From NCBI GenBank assembly GCA_004802725.1, contig SGPM01000020.1, forward strand, positions 96,885 to 160,884: a stretch of DNA of 64,000 nucleotides. The letters run 5' to 3'. Position 1 is the first letter of the stretch, and the number at the start of each line of letters is the position of its first letter. Below are positions 1 through 10,777 of the stretch, one piece after another. A model generated the notes under the pieces. The model made no database searches. It was not told where the DNA came from and was given only the letters and a program-made list of their open reading frames with translations. The stretch comes from Antrodiella citrinella. Its lineage: Eukaryota; Basidiomycota; Agaricomycetes; Polyporales; Steccherinaceae. A program made the translations under genes and the position numbers.

Positions 1-900
1 CGCTGAACCTTCTTTTGCAGTCTATACGTACATTCAAAGTCGGTTCTATCGTTCCCCTGAGGTTATTCTCGGCATGAACTATCATATGGCTATCGACATG
101 TGGAGTCTTGGGTGCATCCTCGCCGAGTTGTATACAGGGTTCCCCATCTTCCCTGGCGAGAACGAGCAGGAGCAGTTGTCGTGTATTATGGAAGTCCTCG
201 GAGTTCCGGACAAGGACTTCATCAACCGCAGTTCGCGTAAACGACTGTTCTTTGGTATGCTTTTGTTTTTGCTCTCCTGTCATGATCGGCGGCGACTAAA
301 CGACTTTGACCTACTTTTTCAGACACCACTGGCGCCCCTCGACCGGTCGTCAACTCAAAAGGGCGACGGAGACGACCAGCAACCAAGACTTTGGCTCAGG
401 TTCTGCGATGCGATGACGAACTCTTTTTGGATTTCATCTCCAAGTGCCTAGTGTGGGATCCTGAACGTAGATTGAAACCACAGGCCGCTCTGCGACATCC
501 GTTTGTTACTGCAAGCCGGAGATCCAAGATCGCCAGTCCGACTCCGTCGTCGACCGCTAAGTCTTTGTTGACCTCGACAACGAACAGCTTTAGCAGCCGG
601 AGTAGTAAGCAGGTCCTGGAGACTCCGAAGAAGTCGCTCATTAGTGCACCTACGCCGTTGACTGCTCGATCGACAAGGGTGGCCACGGGCAACACTGTTC
701 CAAACACCCCTAGCTCCTCCGGCATTGCCCATGCAACACTGGGGTCTTCTACGAGGTCGTATCGGGCATCTCAGTCCCAGTCAGTCTCCTATCATTCCAG
801 CAGGACCATGGTGAGTGAATTGAGTTCCGTCCGTGTGCGCGGAAAGCTTATTTGATCTTGGAATGATAGGCAGCCAAGTGATGCGTTCCTCATGACATGA
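1..900 (+). CDS. DYRK-family protein kinase, 3' part (Pom1-like)
   Basis: The gene enters from the left; base 20 ends an intron. The exon from 21 begins with the DYRK activation segment [17 protein letters not shown], whose second Tyr is the autophosphorylated one in this family. The CMGC motif [20 protein letters not shown] follows. An intron at 255-322 leads to the last kinase helices ([26 protein letters not shown]) and a Ser/Thr/Pro-rich low-complexity tail. A probable last intron (811-873, GTGAGT..CAG) gives a short final exon ending at TGA 898-900; an acceptor a few bases earlier would end the protein at once. DYRK kinases of the Pom1/Yak type act in polarity, cell-size control and stress signalling. 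The catalytic lobe with the HRD and DFG motifs lies outside the window, so only the family is safe. Confidence 0.88.
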
Positions 901-1439
901 CGATGGCCTTTATTTCATCACCCCATCCACTTATTTACTGTTACTTACATGATAACGAACCCGATAAACACTTGCAACCTCAACCCCATCCCAACGGCAG
1001 GCAAGCTGGTCTCACTCCTGACTTTCTACTTGTCACATACCCTTTTTTGTCTTTGCGCTTCTCCCGTCTGTCCCTCGCTATTACCACCCTACATACATTG
1101 GCACCTCTCTCATCGAAATTACTCCTCATTATTCCATTCCAGTCATCCGATTTTCCAATGGTTGCTCATCCATCCAATTCCAGAACGGGGTGTCGCGCTA
1201 TCATACAATGTTGTCTCTTCTATACGTATCAAAGTTCACGCTTGTTGCTACCCCTTGCTGCTGCTTCGCCTCTTCCCATTGCTGGTTCTCGGCTTTCTCC
1301 CCATAACATGTTTTCCTCCCTTGCATATCATGATTTTGCTGCGGTTGCACATCCCCCCATCATCCCTCTCCATTATCCTGGCAATTTAATACATCTGCAT
1401 CTCTCGGATTCTCTACATTAGAACATTTGTGCGTGCTAC
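901..1439. other. Spacer between two convergent genes
   Basis: This pyrimidine-rich stretch lies between the 3' ends of the DYRK kinase and the dehydrogenase kinase. It contains open frames, but they are rich in Leu, Ser and His, lack domain signatures and look like chance frames. It probably holds the two 3' untranslated regions. Confidence 0.5.
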
Positions 1440-3026
1440 CTACCATATGACGACGTCTTCTGCATCGTCTAAGCAGCGTAGTTTAAGGAAGACATCGCTG
1501 CCCCAGCCATCCAATGATACAAAGTCTAATGAACCACCGAAGTATCTAAGAGGATTGAACCATTAGTTGAGGTGACACATGAATACAACGGAACATTCGC
1601 TCACTTCGCATACAGTCTGCTCATCGGCAGCCCGTATCCCAGCCCTGCAATGGTGCCCATACCAATCTGCACACCGCGTCCAACTATCTCACCGAACAAA
1701 CCCGCTCCGCCTGCTGTTCCTCCGTAACTGCCTTCCAGGGCCGCCATCCCGCCAACGTGTTGAGCAGCATACGGTCCACCGCCGCCACCGCTCCCACCGA
1801 AATCGTCGACATCCAAAAAAGACGAAGCACTATTCCGGCCTGCGGTGGTGAACGAATAAGAGAATATCTGATTGATGTTGGACTCGGAGACGCCGCCGCC
1901 TTCATCCCGGATGCGCATCGTCAGGAAGGAGCGTTGAGGACGCTTTTGTTGTTGAGATGATGCTGGTTCAGAGCCGTTGGGGGTTGGTGCAGACGGCGGG
2001 GAAATGGTGATGCAGACTGGCGGGATTGGGTGACGCGAGGCGTGACCTAGCTTGTGGTGTCGTTCGACGCTGGCACGGAATGCGTTCTTCAGGATTTCTG
2101 TTAGGATGTACTCCAGATGTACAGGCACATATCTATATATTAACTGTTAGAGGCCGTCGCACGTATGAGCAGATTTGTCCAACACACTCACACAAAGGTA
2201 GCATCCACATCGCCATCAATAATGAGCTCCGGTGCTGCGCCGAATGTTGCTTCGCAAAGCTCGCTGACAAAAGATCCACACATCCTGATCATATTCTTCG
2301 GCGAGCAAGCGAGATGGATGACTCCTATGTATTCTTTCGATTTCTCGCCTCCGTCATGCAACGCGCGAGACAGAGCTATGTGTTGTTCGGCGATAAGCCG
2401 AACCGCTAATCTGTTGCGAATGGCAGAGTCGAGGAAACTGGATATCTCTTCTGGAGTCATGTAGCGTGAGCACTCCTGGAAGCTAGAGTGACCAAGACAC
2501 ATTTGTTCATATATGCTCTCGAGAATACAAGCAATGGGACGTACCCCTTGGCCATGGTCGGAATATCATTTGCATGCGCCTGAACAAGTGCCTCCAACTG
2601 CGCTGTGACCCGTGTATTCCCCTCTAAAGATGTCACTGGGGGAAACATAGCCAATGCCTTGAAGCTCTTCCTATGCGCCGCCAGTATCCTCGCGATGAAT
2701 GGGTTCATGCCTACGATGAATGGCAATGCTTCCAAATTTCGTACTCGCGAGCCAAATAAACGAGGGACCTCTGAGAGAACATAGCTCGCCGAGTCCAGCA
2801 GAGAATCGGCGGTCAGGGGACGGCCAAATGAGAAAAGCTTCGGCAGGGTTAGTGGTCGGGGAGAATGTTTGGCGAACTCCTCGAGGAGAGGTGCAATTTC
2901 GGCGGGTGAGGGGGCATCTGGGACTGCATTGTGAAGATTTCCAAGGTGAAACTGGCGTGACAGATTATGTGCGGATAATTGTGGACGATGAGGAAGGGAT
3001 GATCGTATGATACGATGAGCACTCAT
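1440..3026 (-). CDS. Mitochondrial pyruvate/branched-chain 2-oxoacid dehydrogenase kinase
   Basis: Four exons (2545-3026, 2192-2482, 1605-2132, 1440-1545) give about 468 aa from an ATG at 3024-3026. The N-terminus is rich in Arg, Ser and His and acidic-poor, as expected of a mitochondrial presequence. The regulatory four-helix domain includes AIRNRLAVRLIAEQHIALS, with the family's conserved histidine. The GHKL ATPase domain shows the N-box HLEYILTEILKNAFRA, the G1 box RDEGGGV, the glycine lid GLGYGLPMSRLYAKYFGG and the C-terminal SLDGWGSDVFLKL block. Family members phosphorylate and inactivate the E1 subunit of pyruvate or branched-chain dehydrogenase complexes in the mitochondrial matrix; sequence alone does not settle the substrate. 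A Gly-rich insert (FGGSGGGGG) lies in the ATP lid. A decayed copy of the ATPase domain lies at 6.27-6.70 kb. Confidence 0.9.
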
Positions 3027-3204
3027 TCTAGCACATCAACCGACACGACGTAGAGGCTGTTCAGGGCGTCGATGGAGAGAAATATGGTCATGGTTAGCGA
3101 CAACCTGACTCGTTTATGGGCGCTTCTTTATAGCATCTACTTGTCCACTACCACGACCCGTGCTCAACGACTCAAACAATATTGTTTTTTGCTCTTCACC
3201 AAAC

Positions 3205-4254
3205 ATGGACGACACGGGAAGCACGGTGTGGTCAATTAATAAGCCTACGGAGGTCTCGTACGTCGTGCATAGGAATTTTGGGGACCGGTGATAGAGCAAG
3301 GACAGGACGTCGTCCGTCGTCTCAAATCCCAGTACGCATGTTGGGTCAAGTCTCAGCCTGAATTCTCACCTCATTCGCCGTCGACAGTTACAACTTAAAG
3401 TGGTGGTCGAATAACGCGTAAATGCGGCATGCTCTACAACCGCTGGCAGAAGTTGGCAGAAGAGCACGATGCACCACTTCTGTCCAGAGCGACTATAGCC
3501 GTGAGCAGACGAGTGCATCAGGAAGTTCGAAGAACATGAACGTCTCGTGGCTGCTGTCTGCGAGCAGCCAGGGGACCTCTCGTAGTCTTTCCGGATTTTA
3601 CCTGAACGAAGTGACACTGCGTTTCCTTGCTACGCTGGTCACTGTGGATCGTGCAGGATGGTTCCAGCAGTCCGGGTCGTTCTACCACATTGATCCTAAC
3701 GTGTCCTAGTCTCGCTCGACGCCTGGCGGCAGTCAGGCTCTTCTCCCCACTTTCCCTGTTAGCTACATCATGTGCAAGGTGCGTGTATTTGAATCGTGCT
3801 TGTACTTCGCCTACTCATGCTACCATTCTTGCAGGACATCATGACTCAAGTCAGTGAGGCTGAGACGAAATCTGATGAAAAGAAGCGCAATATTGCGAGC
3901 GATGCAGCTGTTTTTTTTTTGGGAGGGGGGGGTATGTATACTTCGATTCTCGTACAGTCAAAGCACTTCAGCAGCTTCTTCCACCGACAACTCTTACAGC
4001 TTCCTAAAGAGCTCCGACGTCATGCGCATTCCCGGTCCTCAGGTAAGTTTACGCCCTTCTACACTCCAAACCGCCTCTGACCCGTCTCTGTACAGATTTT
4101 GGGCTACATCATCCAAGATGACCGATCCAGACAAGACAGGAGAAATGCCGAAGAAGATGCCTGCGGAGCTCTGCATCTCAGATGCAGACTACGACGCGGC
4201 AACGGCAGACACTGGCGCGGACGGGCGTGCCTGTGGCATCGACGGAGGCGACGA
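3205..4254 (+). pseudogene. Unidentified coding-like fragments, probably a decayed gene
   Basis: Several short stretches read like protein but do not join into one frame. One starts MDDTGSTVWSINKPTEVSYV at 3205. Another, at about 3427, reads CGMLYNRWQKLAEEHDAPLL and continues in a shifted frame as ECIRKFEEHERLVAAVCEQP. A plausible intron (about 3778-3834, GTGCGT..TTGCAG) joins YIMCK to DIMTQVSEAETKSDEKKRN. Another (about 4044-4095, GTAAGT..TACAG) precedes a last segment that runs to the edge of the fold-back element. Stops and frame changes interrupt the pieces, and a T9-G9 run lies near 3911. I do not recognise the family. It may be a gene broken before or by the element insertion, or chance frames. 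Confidence 0.3.
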
Positions 4255-4257
4255 TAA

Positions 4258-4516
4258 CAAGAGGTAGCGGATCGCAAAAGTATGGACATTGGATCTGGCC
4301 GCGTAACAAAAGAGACGCTTCACGGCATCATCGGCATCCGCGACGCCTCCCTTGCCGAACCAAGAGGTGTCAGATCCTCCGATCGCGGCCATGCATGGGG
4401 TGGTACATTGTAGCTACACTAACCGCGATGGGAGGTACGACCTCCACTAAACCTCACCCAAACTGAAGGCGATGTGGGAGGTACGACCCCACTAAACCTT
4501 GCCCACAAATATCAAG
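4258..4516 (+). repeat. Left arm of fold-back element A
   Basis: This arm pairs over its full length with 4668-4926 on the opposite strand. Its inner part holds two imperfect direct repeats of about 44 bp, starting at 4425 and 4469 (core GGGAGGTACGACC..CACTAAACCT). A GTAGCTAC palindrome lies at 4410-4417. Confidence 0.8.
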
Positions 4517-4667
4517 CACTTATTTGTGCCTGCATGAGCAAAGTGGCACTATGTAGTACGGTGAGCATACTACAGTAATGCATGACATAAGCACAATTCA
4601 AGTTCCGACACTCATTTCAGATGTATGCGAAAGGCTTACCATGTTCCTCAGTTTTTGATTCGTGGTT

Positions 4668-4926
4668 CTTGATATTTGTGGGCAAGGTTTAGTGGGGTCG
4701 TACCTCCCACATCGCCTTCAGTTTGGGTGAGGTTTAGTGGAGGTCGTACCTCCCATCGCGGTTAGTGTAGCTACAATGTACCACCCCATGCATGGCCGCG
4801 ATCGGAGGATCTGACACCTCTTGGTTCGGCAAGGGAGGCGTCGCGGATGCCGATGATGCCGTGAAGCGTCTCTTTTGTTACGCGGCCAGATCCAATGTCC
4901 ATACTTTTGCGATCCGCTACCTCTTG
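4668..4926 (-). repeat. Right arm of fold-back element A
   Basis: This is the inverted counterpart of 4258-4516. The outer 137 bases or so beyond the GTAGCTAC palindrome are the part missing from the left side of copy B. Confidence 0.8.
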
Positions 4927-5490
4927 GACCCATACGTATTTGAAGCGTCTTCCTGCTCGTGACCCGCGGCAACGCCGAACGCAAAAAATCGAAGCACTCT
5001 GTCCAAGGCTCCCGCTCTTCACGAGACATGATCACGACGAGGTCCACGGTTTGGAGAGCAGGGGAGGCATCCAGCAGCTCATCAAGCCCAGTGAAAACCG
5101 GCGAATGTCCCAGTATTTACTACCATCTGAGACATCTGTTGACGCTCGTCTAATCATTTCAGAGCATTTTTGAGCGCATTCCTTTGCCCGTATGAATATG
5201 CACATGTTGTACACATGGTGGGAGATTGTTTCATTTGATGCAACGAAGTGCAGCGTGAGATAGATTTTCAGAGAGCTCTGCTCTCTTCCGGCCGGTCTCT
5301 CTCTTGTTGTAAGTTGGTCTTCTTCCACGGGTTCGGTTCCTCTCTCTGAGTCTGCCACCTGGCGCGTGTCGACATGGCACTTGTCTGTTTCTTTCATTAA
5401 CACACCAACCACGCTCAGCGACTACGCTCCCCGCTGAGCATCCTCTAGTTCTATATCCTGTTCTATACATGTTACGCGTACCTCGCCCTA

Positions 5491-5510
5491 TCGTCGTCGT
5501 CGTCGTCGTC
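5491..5510. repeat. TCG trinucleotide microsatellite
   Basis: A short run of TCG/CGT repeats lies in sequence with no confident gene. Confidence 0.7.
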
Positions 5511-5660
5511 AGCACGACGTGGGCCGTGTCCTTCGTGCGGACGACTTCAGAATCCCTGCCAGCACTGACTGCGATTACACAATTCTCGTACAAAAGGTGA
5601 GCACACCTAGTCACAGCTGCCTCATCTACGTGGAGACGTATGCCCGCTCACATTATCAGT

Positions 5661-6042
5661 GGTAGTAGGTGAATGTCAGTCATTGATCTGCCACTGGAGT
5701 CTGGCAGTACCGACGCTACGCCACTCAGGCTCATGCGAAGTAGTAAGTGGCACATCGACGACCATATACGGCGCAAGGAGGACACGGCGTAGTCGGTTTC
5801 GGTTTCGACACCGGTTTGCAGCTTGTTTGATCCAGCTAACTTGAAGGTCGTCGTCCAAAACTCATTTGGTGAGTTTTCTTTGGACCATTCATTTTGCTAA
5901 TTGATCAATGGAGTTGGCAGGTGCACCTGCGGTGGTGGGCGCCAGTGACGCCCTGCTACTGGTGCGGTGGCGGTCGACACCACCTCCGACTCATCTCATC
6001 GCGTTTGGCGGCGGTATTGTACCATCACTCCCTTTAGGATAA
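5661..6042 (+). CDS. Possible 3' end of an unidentified gene
   Basis: Three stretches join in frame across two intron-like gaps. The first ends ..HSGSCEV at 5742. The second (5793-5868) reads SVSVSTPVCSLFDPANLKVV and onward. The third (5921-6042) reads APAVVGASDALLLVRWRS and onward to a TAA. The second gap (5869-5920, GTGAGT..CTAAT..TTGGCAG) is a textbook fungal intron; the first (5743-5792, GTAAGT..TAG) is acceptable. No start codon or upstream exon could be fixed, and I recognise no family. It could also be a relic. Confidence 0.3.
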
Positions 6043-6084
6043 TGAAAATTCGGGTACATACGAAACCCGCTGGGACCATCCGAG

Positions 6085-6129
6085 TCGACATCCTTACAGT
6101 CGACATCCTTACAGTCGACATCCTTCCAG
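6085..6129. repeat. Three tandem copies of a 15-bp unit
   Basis: The unit TCGACATCCTTACAG occurs three times in a row; the last copy has one change (CCAG for ACAG). Each copy ends in a pyrimidine-CAG that resembles a splice acceptor. Confidence 0.8.
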
Positions 6130-6269
6130 GCTTGGTCTCTGGAACATCTAGCACGCAATACCACTTCTTTATGTGGATTCCGCGAAAAAGACCTATCCCG
6201 TTGGCGGGCCATCGCGATATCAATTTCACGCGTACAACTTGGTAAGGTTTCGAGGTTAAGTTCTCTCAT

Positions 6270-6700
6270 TTAATTTTGATCTCATTTCGAGAACAGCCTC
6301 TTCGAGTGGTATGCGCGTTGAGCCAACTCGAAGTGAGTAAATCCCTCCTGCCATCTTCCAGGATTCTTCCCAGTACCACGACTGATAAACAACTCGCAGT
6401 ACACACATGGTCCAGCAATACCAACACGCAACGAAGCTCGTAGCTCCAAACTGGTTCGGAAGGGCAGCACTCCCCATATCTTCCTTTCAGCATCGCTATT
6501 CTCCGGCGTGCTGATCAGTATACAGCCCGTCACCGCCGTCACCGAAATAGTCGTCGTCCAACGAGGGGGACATACTATACCGCCGGCAGACAGTGGCGAA
6601 CACGTAGGCCAACCTGTTTGAATTCGAACTCGAGACCGTGACACCGCCGCCTTCAAGTTCGTCTCAGGCGTGGAATTCCGGCGAATAGCTACGTGCGCCA
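6270..6700 (-). pseudogene. Decayed copy of the dehydrogenase-kinase ATPase domain
   Basis: Read on the minus strand, this region aligns with the C-terminal half of the intact kinase gene at 1440-3026. It keeps GAAGGCGGCGGTGTC (the G1 box EGGGV). It also keeps a stretch matching FTTAGRNSASSFLDVDDFGG (here FATVCRRYSMSPSLDDDYFG) and a QHAGE match to QHVGG. Weaker similarity continues through the glycine lid to the SLDGWGSDVF block. In-frame stops (for example directly after QHAGE) and frame changes show it is not functional. The N-terminal half was not found nearby, so it is a partial duplication. Confidence 0.65.
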
Positions 6701-6722
6701 CATGTTTTTTCGCAACAGACAT

Positions 6723-7251
6723 GGGCTTTCTGCGTGTCGCGGCATATGCTGTTGTCTAAAAATGCCAATGTACCCAATGTTACGAATCTACGATCAATAC
6801 GAATTATTTTCATGATTTTTAAATGGAGGGAAATGGCAGGAAATGGATAGCATGCAGTGTGGGCTGTAGGTATAGGTGCTACGCAGACAAATGTGGACAA
6901 ATGATCTGAAGTGAAAACAACTATGTCATAGCATATTCCAGCAGCTGGACGCGGAAATTTCGAGTTCTCAGATGGTCGGAGCTTCTCTCAAATGAGAGTT
7001 TGTCCCATTTTTTTGGGTCAGAGCATGTGCTGTCATGTTATTGATATTTTAGTTTGATCAGATGGCTGGACATGCTGGGACATGCGCGGGTTTCCACTGG
7101 GGTTTAGGACGCACTCCGATATCAAACGTATCTGATTCTTGGGACTGCACAGCATTACAGTCGAGTCAGCATTGTACAGAGGGACTGATAATCACATACC
7201 GGCATATACAACATACGAGCAGATCGTATTACTACCAAAGATTGATCATAC
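6723..7251. other. Intergenic, nothing recognised
   Basis: AT-richer sequence lies between the pseudogene and the 3' end of the NTF2-like gene. I see no supported exon, repeat or RNA gene. Confidence 0.4.
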
Positions 7252-7851
7252 TCAAGCTGACTGCTTTGCAACCTCTTCCATCCTTTTCAGTTCCGGGTAG
7301 TAGTCGTCCGCCATCATCTTGGTGTCCAAGAATTCCTTCCAATATCTAATCTTGTATTCTCCGTCCGGCTGCGATACGACGTGGGCGAGAATCATAATTT
7401 CGCTCTCGAACGCATGTCCGGTCGATGTGACTATGTCTGCATAGGCCTGCCACAAAAATTGAAGCATCGTAAATCAGGAAAGCTCCCTGTTGTAATGCGA
7501 ACGATGCTCACATGAACGACCACTCTATCCTCAGTTTCAACGACTTCAAGGACGCTATACTGTGCACATAAGCCTCAGTAGAAGATCATTATACAAATGA
7601 AGAGTTGGACATACCTTGTACTCATGTAAAACGTATATCAATGTCTTTTCCGCGTGTGCTAGAAAGCTGGCGCGGTCAAAGTAGGGTGGGAAGCCAATCG
7701 ATCTAGGCACATTTGAGTGCGTGTAGTCGTCGGTAAGGAGAGACGCGAGCGCATTAACGTCGTGGGTATCCGTCAACGCCTCAAGCCAGCGAAGCACTAC
7801 TTTAAGTCGAGGGGAGGGATTCTTGGATGCGTCGGTAGGGATGAGAGGCAT
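7252..7851 (-). CDS. NTF2-like (SnoaL-type) fold protein
   Basis: Three exons (7615-7851, 7512-7559, 7252-7446) encode about 159 aa from an ATG at 7849-7851. The introns are short (GTATGT..ACAG and GTGAGC..GCAG), and a 16-codon middle exon reads YSVLEVVETEDRVVVH. The order of an N-terminal helix (LKVVLRWLEALT..DVNALASLLTDDYTHSNVP), a middle helix and then beta strands suits the SnoaL/NTF2-like cone fold. That fold is used by small isomerases, hydrolases and stress proteins. The closing segment IRYWKEFLDTKMMADDYYPE resembles the tail of many fungal SnoaL-like proteins. The substrate is unknown. The gene has no obvious link to its neighbours. Confidence 0.72.
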
Positions 7852-8870
7852 TATCTGCGAGCAAAATTTCTTGCGTTAGTAGTGTGAAATATTCAATCCC
7901 TGTTGAAGTCACGGTCTGCGTACCGTGTGTCGTCGCAGATAGGTTGAGTCTCAGGCTCTGCCCACCGCATGGGTGGCCTTTTATATACCCTACACACAGA
8001 TCCCTCTGGGCATAAAATGCACCATCAGACGTCCGACGTCGGAAGTTGAGATGTTGAGTGCGTACTTCGGANATTCCTCATTTCCATGTACACCCTAGCT
8101 CCTTAGCGTGACTGCATTTTGTGGGTAGAGGTCAGCATGTTATTCGGGTCCGATGATATCTGTAGCCACGTACGTGAAGCGTCTATGCGATACCGTACAT
8201 CACTTGGCTAGAGCGAGCAGGAAGATAACCAGCTACGTGCACTGCAGATCAGTCCACTGACCACAAAACTGCACTGAAGGACTTACTACACTAGAGTCCG
8301 ATCATAATACCAAAAGTAGACGACCACATTCTCAGCGAATGCTATTCAGTCTTACAATGACGGCATCCTGTGAGATATGGACGGTCTAGTCTCTTCGATC
8401 TTGCAGTCAGATGATCGTCGCAGGGAGAATTAGGCACAACGAGTTCTCATGACTCTGTGTGTGATCCTGACATACAGTGTCGTCTTTGATACTACTCTGG
8501 ATTGTTTACACGTGATGTGACAATGAGGTTTGGAGGAAGTCTTGAATTGAATGAGCTGGAATGATGATGAAGCGTGAGCAGCCACATTGACAACACTTTG
8601 ATGGTCCAGCTGTGGCGCTCGTAACAACGATAAGATAAGATTTGACTGTTCACAAAAAGCTCTACCTCCTACCTTACGTCTACCTCGTTCCATGAAGTAT
8701 GAAGTGAACTGAGAGTGCTGTATGTATAGTGGCTATATCCGAGTTGTTATCAAATTTCAGGTCATCTTTGTTGGATAAGGATGCAGTGACCAGCGTACCC
8801 AAGGGCCTGATTAACGCCCACAAGGCATCGTTCCCCATCGTTTCCGTCTTCTTCTGTTCACTTCAACCAT
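7852..8870. other. Divergent intergenic region
   Basis: This lies between two divergent genes and should hold both promoters. One N is present near 8072. I see no supported exon; the open frame at 8430-8693 on the minus strand has no domain or codon character. Confidence 0.4.
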
Positions 8871-10641
8871 ATGTCGGACTCAGCAGGGACAAGAATCCTT
8901 GTCATATCATCCACTTTTGACCAGGCTCGAGGTTTTGTCCAACGTGCGTTGTGCGATCAAGTCGTCTTCGTAGCATGCAAACGGACTGACTTGCTAGGCA
9001 TCAAGGACCTCCCCAATTACCATACGGGAACCAAGCTCTCCGACACCCCATTATCGTCATCGTCTGACATAGAACATGCTGATTCACAGTTACAAACTTC
9101 ACCGCATGCGTTGGAGGGCAGCGAAAGTATACCGTGGACTATAGTAAATCGATACTATACCGCCGACGTGCATTTCGAGACGAGGGTATTGCAAGAGTTG
9201 CGAGGTCATCACATCGAGGGCGTGTCGGCGGTTGTATATGTCTTTAATGGCACAGAGGTGAGCAGATTATACGGTGTCATCCAGAACATAGACTAATGAC
9301 AACTCCGATCACAGAAGTATAAGGAGCAGGTCTCCGATCTGGCGAAACTACTTGAGACATACGGTAATAATGTCGATGTCTCTCTTGCTGTTCGGGTGTC
9401 TGGTGCTACGAGTGCGACTGGTGCTGTGGTCACAACAGCTTCTGAGGAAGAGGAAGAAGGCCTGGACGAGTTCCTCTCCAGTCATGCCCTTGAATACATT
9501 GATGGAGATCGGCGAGGACGGAGACCTACAGAGGACGGTGGCGGAGTTAGCGATGAGGATCCTTCTGGTATGCATGATCGTCGCAACTTTGTCATCCCAC
9601 TGTTGACCTTCTACATGCACAGCTGTTCCAGGTCTGCCTCGGGTAATCGATTCCTTGAGTACAATCATGTGGCCAAACATGGTGCAATCCACTGCGACAA
9701 AGACCAGGAAGAGCCGAGCTCGCGACCTCCTGGATTTGGCACGAGACGAAGAAGAGGATGACGGACTCAGAGCTCTAGTCTCGCCGCCTCATGATGCCGA
9801 CGATCACTCTGGTCCATCCTCCCAGACCATTTCTCAGATAACATCTAAGAAGAGTCGTATGCAAAGGGAGATGGATGAGTTGCAGAAATGGCTTGAAGAA
9901 GACGAGCACCACAGCGGCCCCTTGAAACGATCGTCAGACCACGAAGCGTGGACAAATCCGGATTGGACGGACATGCCTACGACGCCTACTATACGCACGT
10001 CTCATGACCAGGAAAGCTACGGATTCGAAGACGATTTTGCGGACTTTGTCGGTGCTCCCGTGGAAGTTCAGTACGGTGGAAGGCCCGAGGTTTCGAAAAC
10101 CGAGAGGCTGATTCCAATGCATACGGGCGCGTCGTATCAATCTCTGGCTAGCTTTGACGACCGCTCCTTTGCATCACCTCTTGCGAGCGTCGTTGACGCT
10201 GCCGATGACGACGACGATCTGGGACTACCTTCACAGGAAGAGATTGAGGAAACCACAAAGCGGATATTTGGTCAAGGATTCTCTTCAGGCCTGTCCAACC
10301 TGCAGGTCCCTCCTCAATCTCAATCCTATCACAGTCTCGACTCCCCTGCCGTCTTCGCAACTGCCCTTGCCCCCTCGCCTTCGACCAGTACTCGTGACAT
10401 ACCTCTTGAAACGGCAGAATCATCTTTTGCCTACGACGATGACGACGAGTACGAGATGGGGGCGTTTGACTTGTCTCGGGTTCTCTCTGCATTACAAGGC
10501 ATGAAGGAGGAGATATCCGGTATGCAAGATGAAGATGAGAGACGAAAAGCGGCCGCGAGAGTAGCTTTAGGTTTGGTCTATGGGCTGCAGAAAGAGGAGG
10601 AGCGGGATTTGGCACAGGATCTCGGCGGCGCGGAATCATAA
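8871..10641 (+). CDS. Alpha/gamma-adaptin-binding protein p34 (AAGAB/Irc6 family)
   Basis: Three exons (8871-9257, 9315-9567, 9632-10641) encode about 549 aa. The N-terminus MSDSAGTRILVISS..FDQARGFVQ starts a Rab-like GTPase fold typical of the family. The exon junction reconstitutes VVYVFNGTEKYKEQVSDLAKLLETYGNNVDVSLAVRVS, a signature region of AAGAB/Irc6. The C-terminal part is acidic and rich in Asp, Glu and Ser, and it ends with a helical segment (LSRVLSALQGMKEEISGMQDEDERRKAAARVALGLVYGLQ) that resembles the family's dimerisation end. In animals AAGAB chaperones assembly of AP-1 and AP-2 clathrin adaptors; yeast Irc6 is linked to clathrin traffic. The fungal role is inferred from the family. 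The protein is longer than animal p34 because of the acidic middle. Confidence 0.82.
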
Positions 10642-10777
10642 TCATCTCTGGCACAGGTTCACACATACACGTACACTGACTGCAATAGGCTATGCATATG
10701 TCTCCGTATTTTATCAAGAAATTTAGCATCGAGGGAACATTGCAGGTGACGTCGCAGAAGCTTTCAGAGCAAAGTAC

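Larger units (their letters stand above)
4258..4926. mobile_element. Fold-back (MITE-like) element, copy A, 669 bp
   Basis: Two 259-bp arms, apparently perfect reverse complements of each other, flank a 151-bp centre. The outer ends begin CAAGAGGTAGCGG. No transposase frame is present. The sequence recurs almost unchanged at 62964-63487, so it is a dispersed repeat. I see no clear target-site duplication (left flank ..GACGATAA, right flank GACCCATA..). It may be a non-autonomous DNA transposon or a larger hairpin element; the superfamily cannot be named from sequence alone. Confidence 0.75.

Noticed and set aside
1447..1566. Plus-strand 39-codon frame starting MTTSSASSKQRS, a possible kinase exon
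   Set aside because: It is the antisense of the last exon of the dehydrogenase kinase, which encodes the conserved YFGGSLDFVSLDGWGSDVF end.
2026..2464. Plus-strand frames of about 100-127 codons
   Set aside because: Antisense to well-supported exons of the dehydrogenase kinase.
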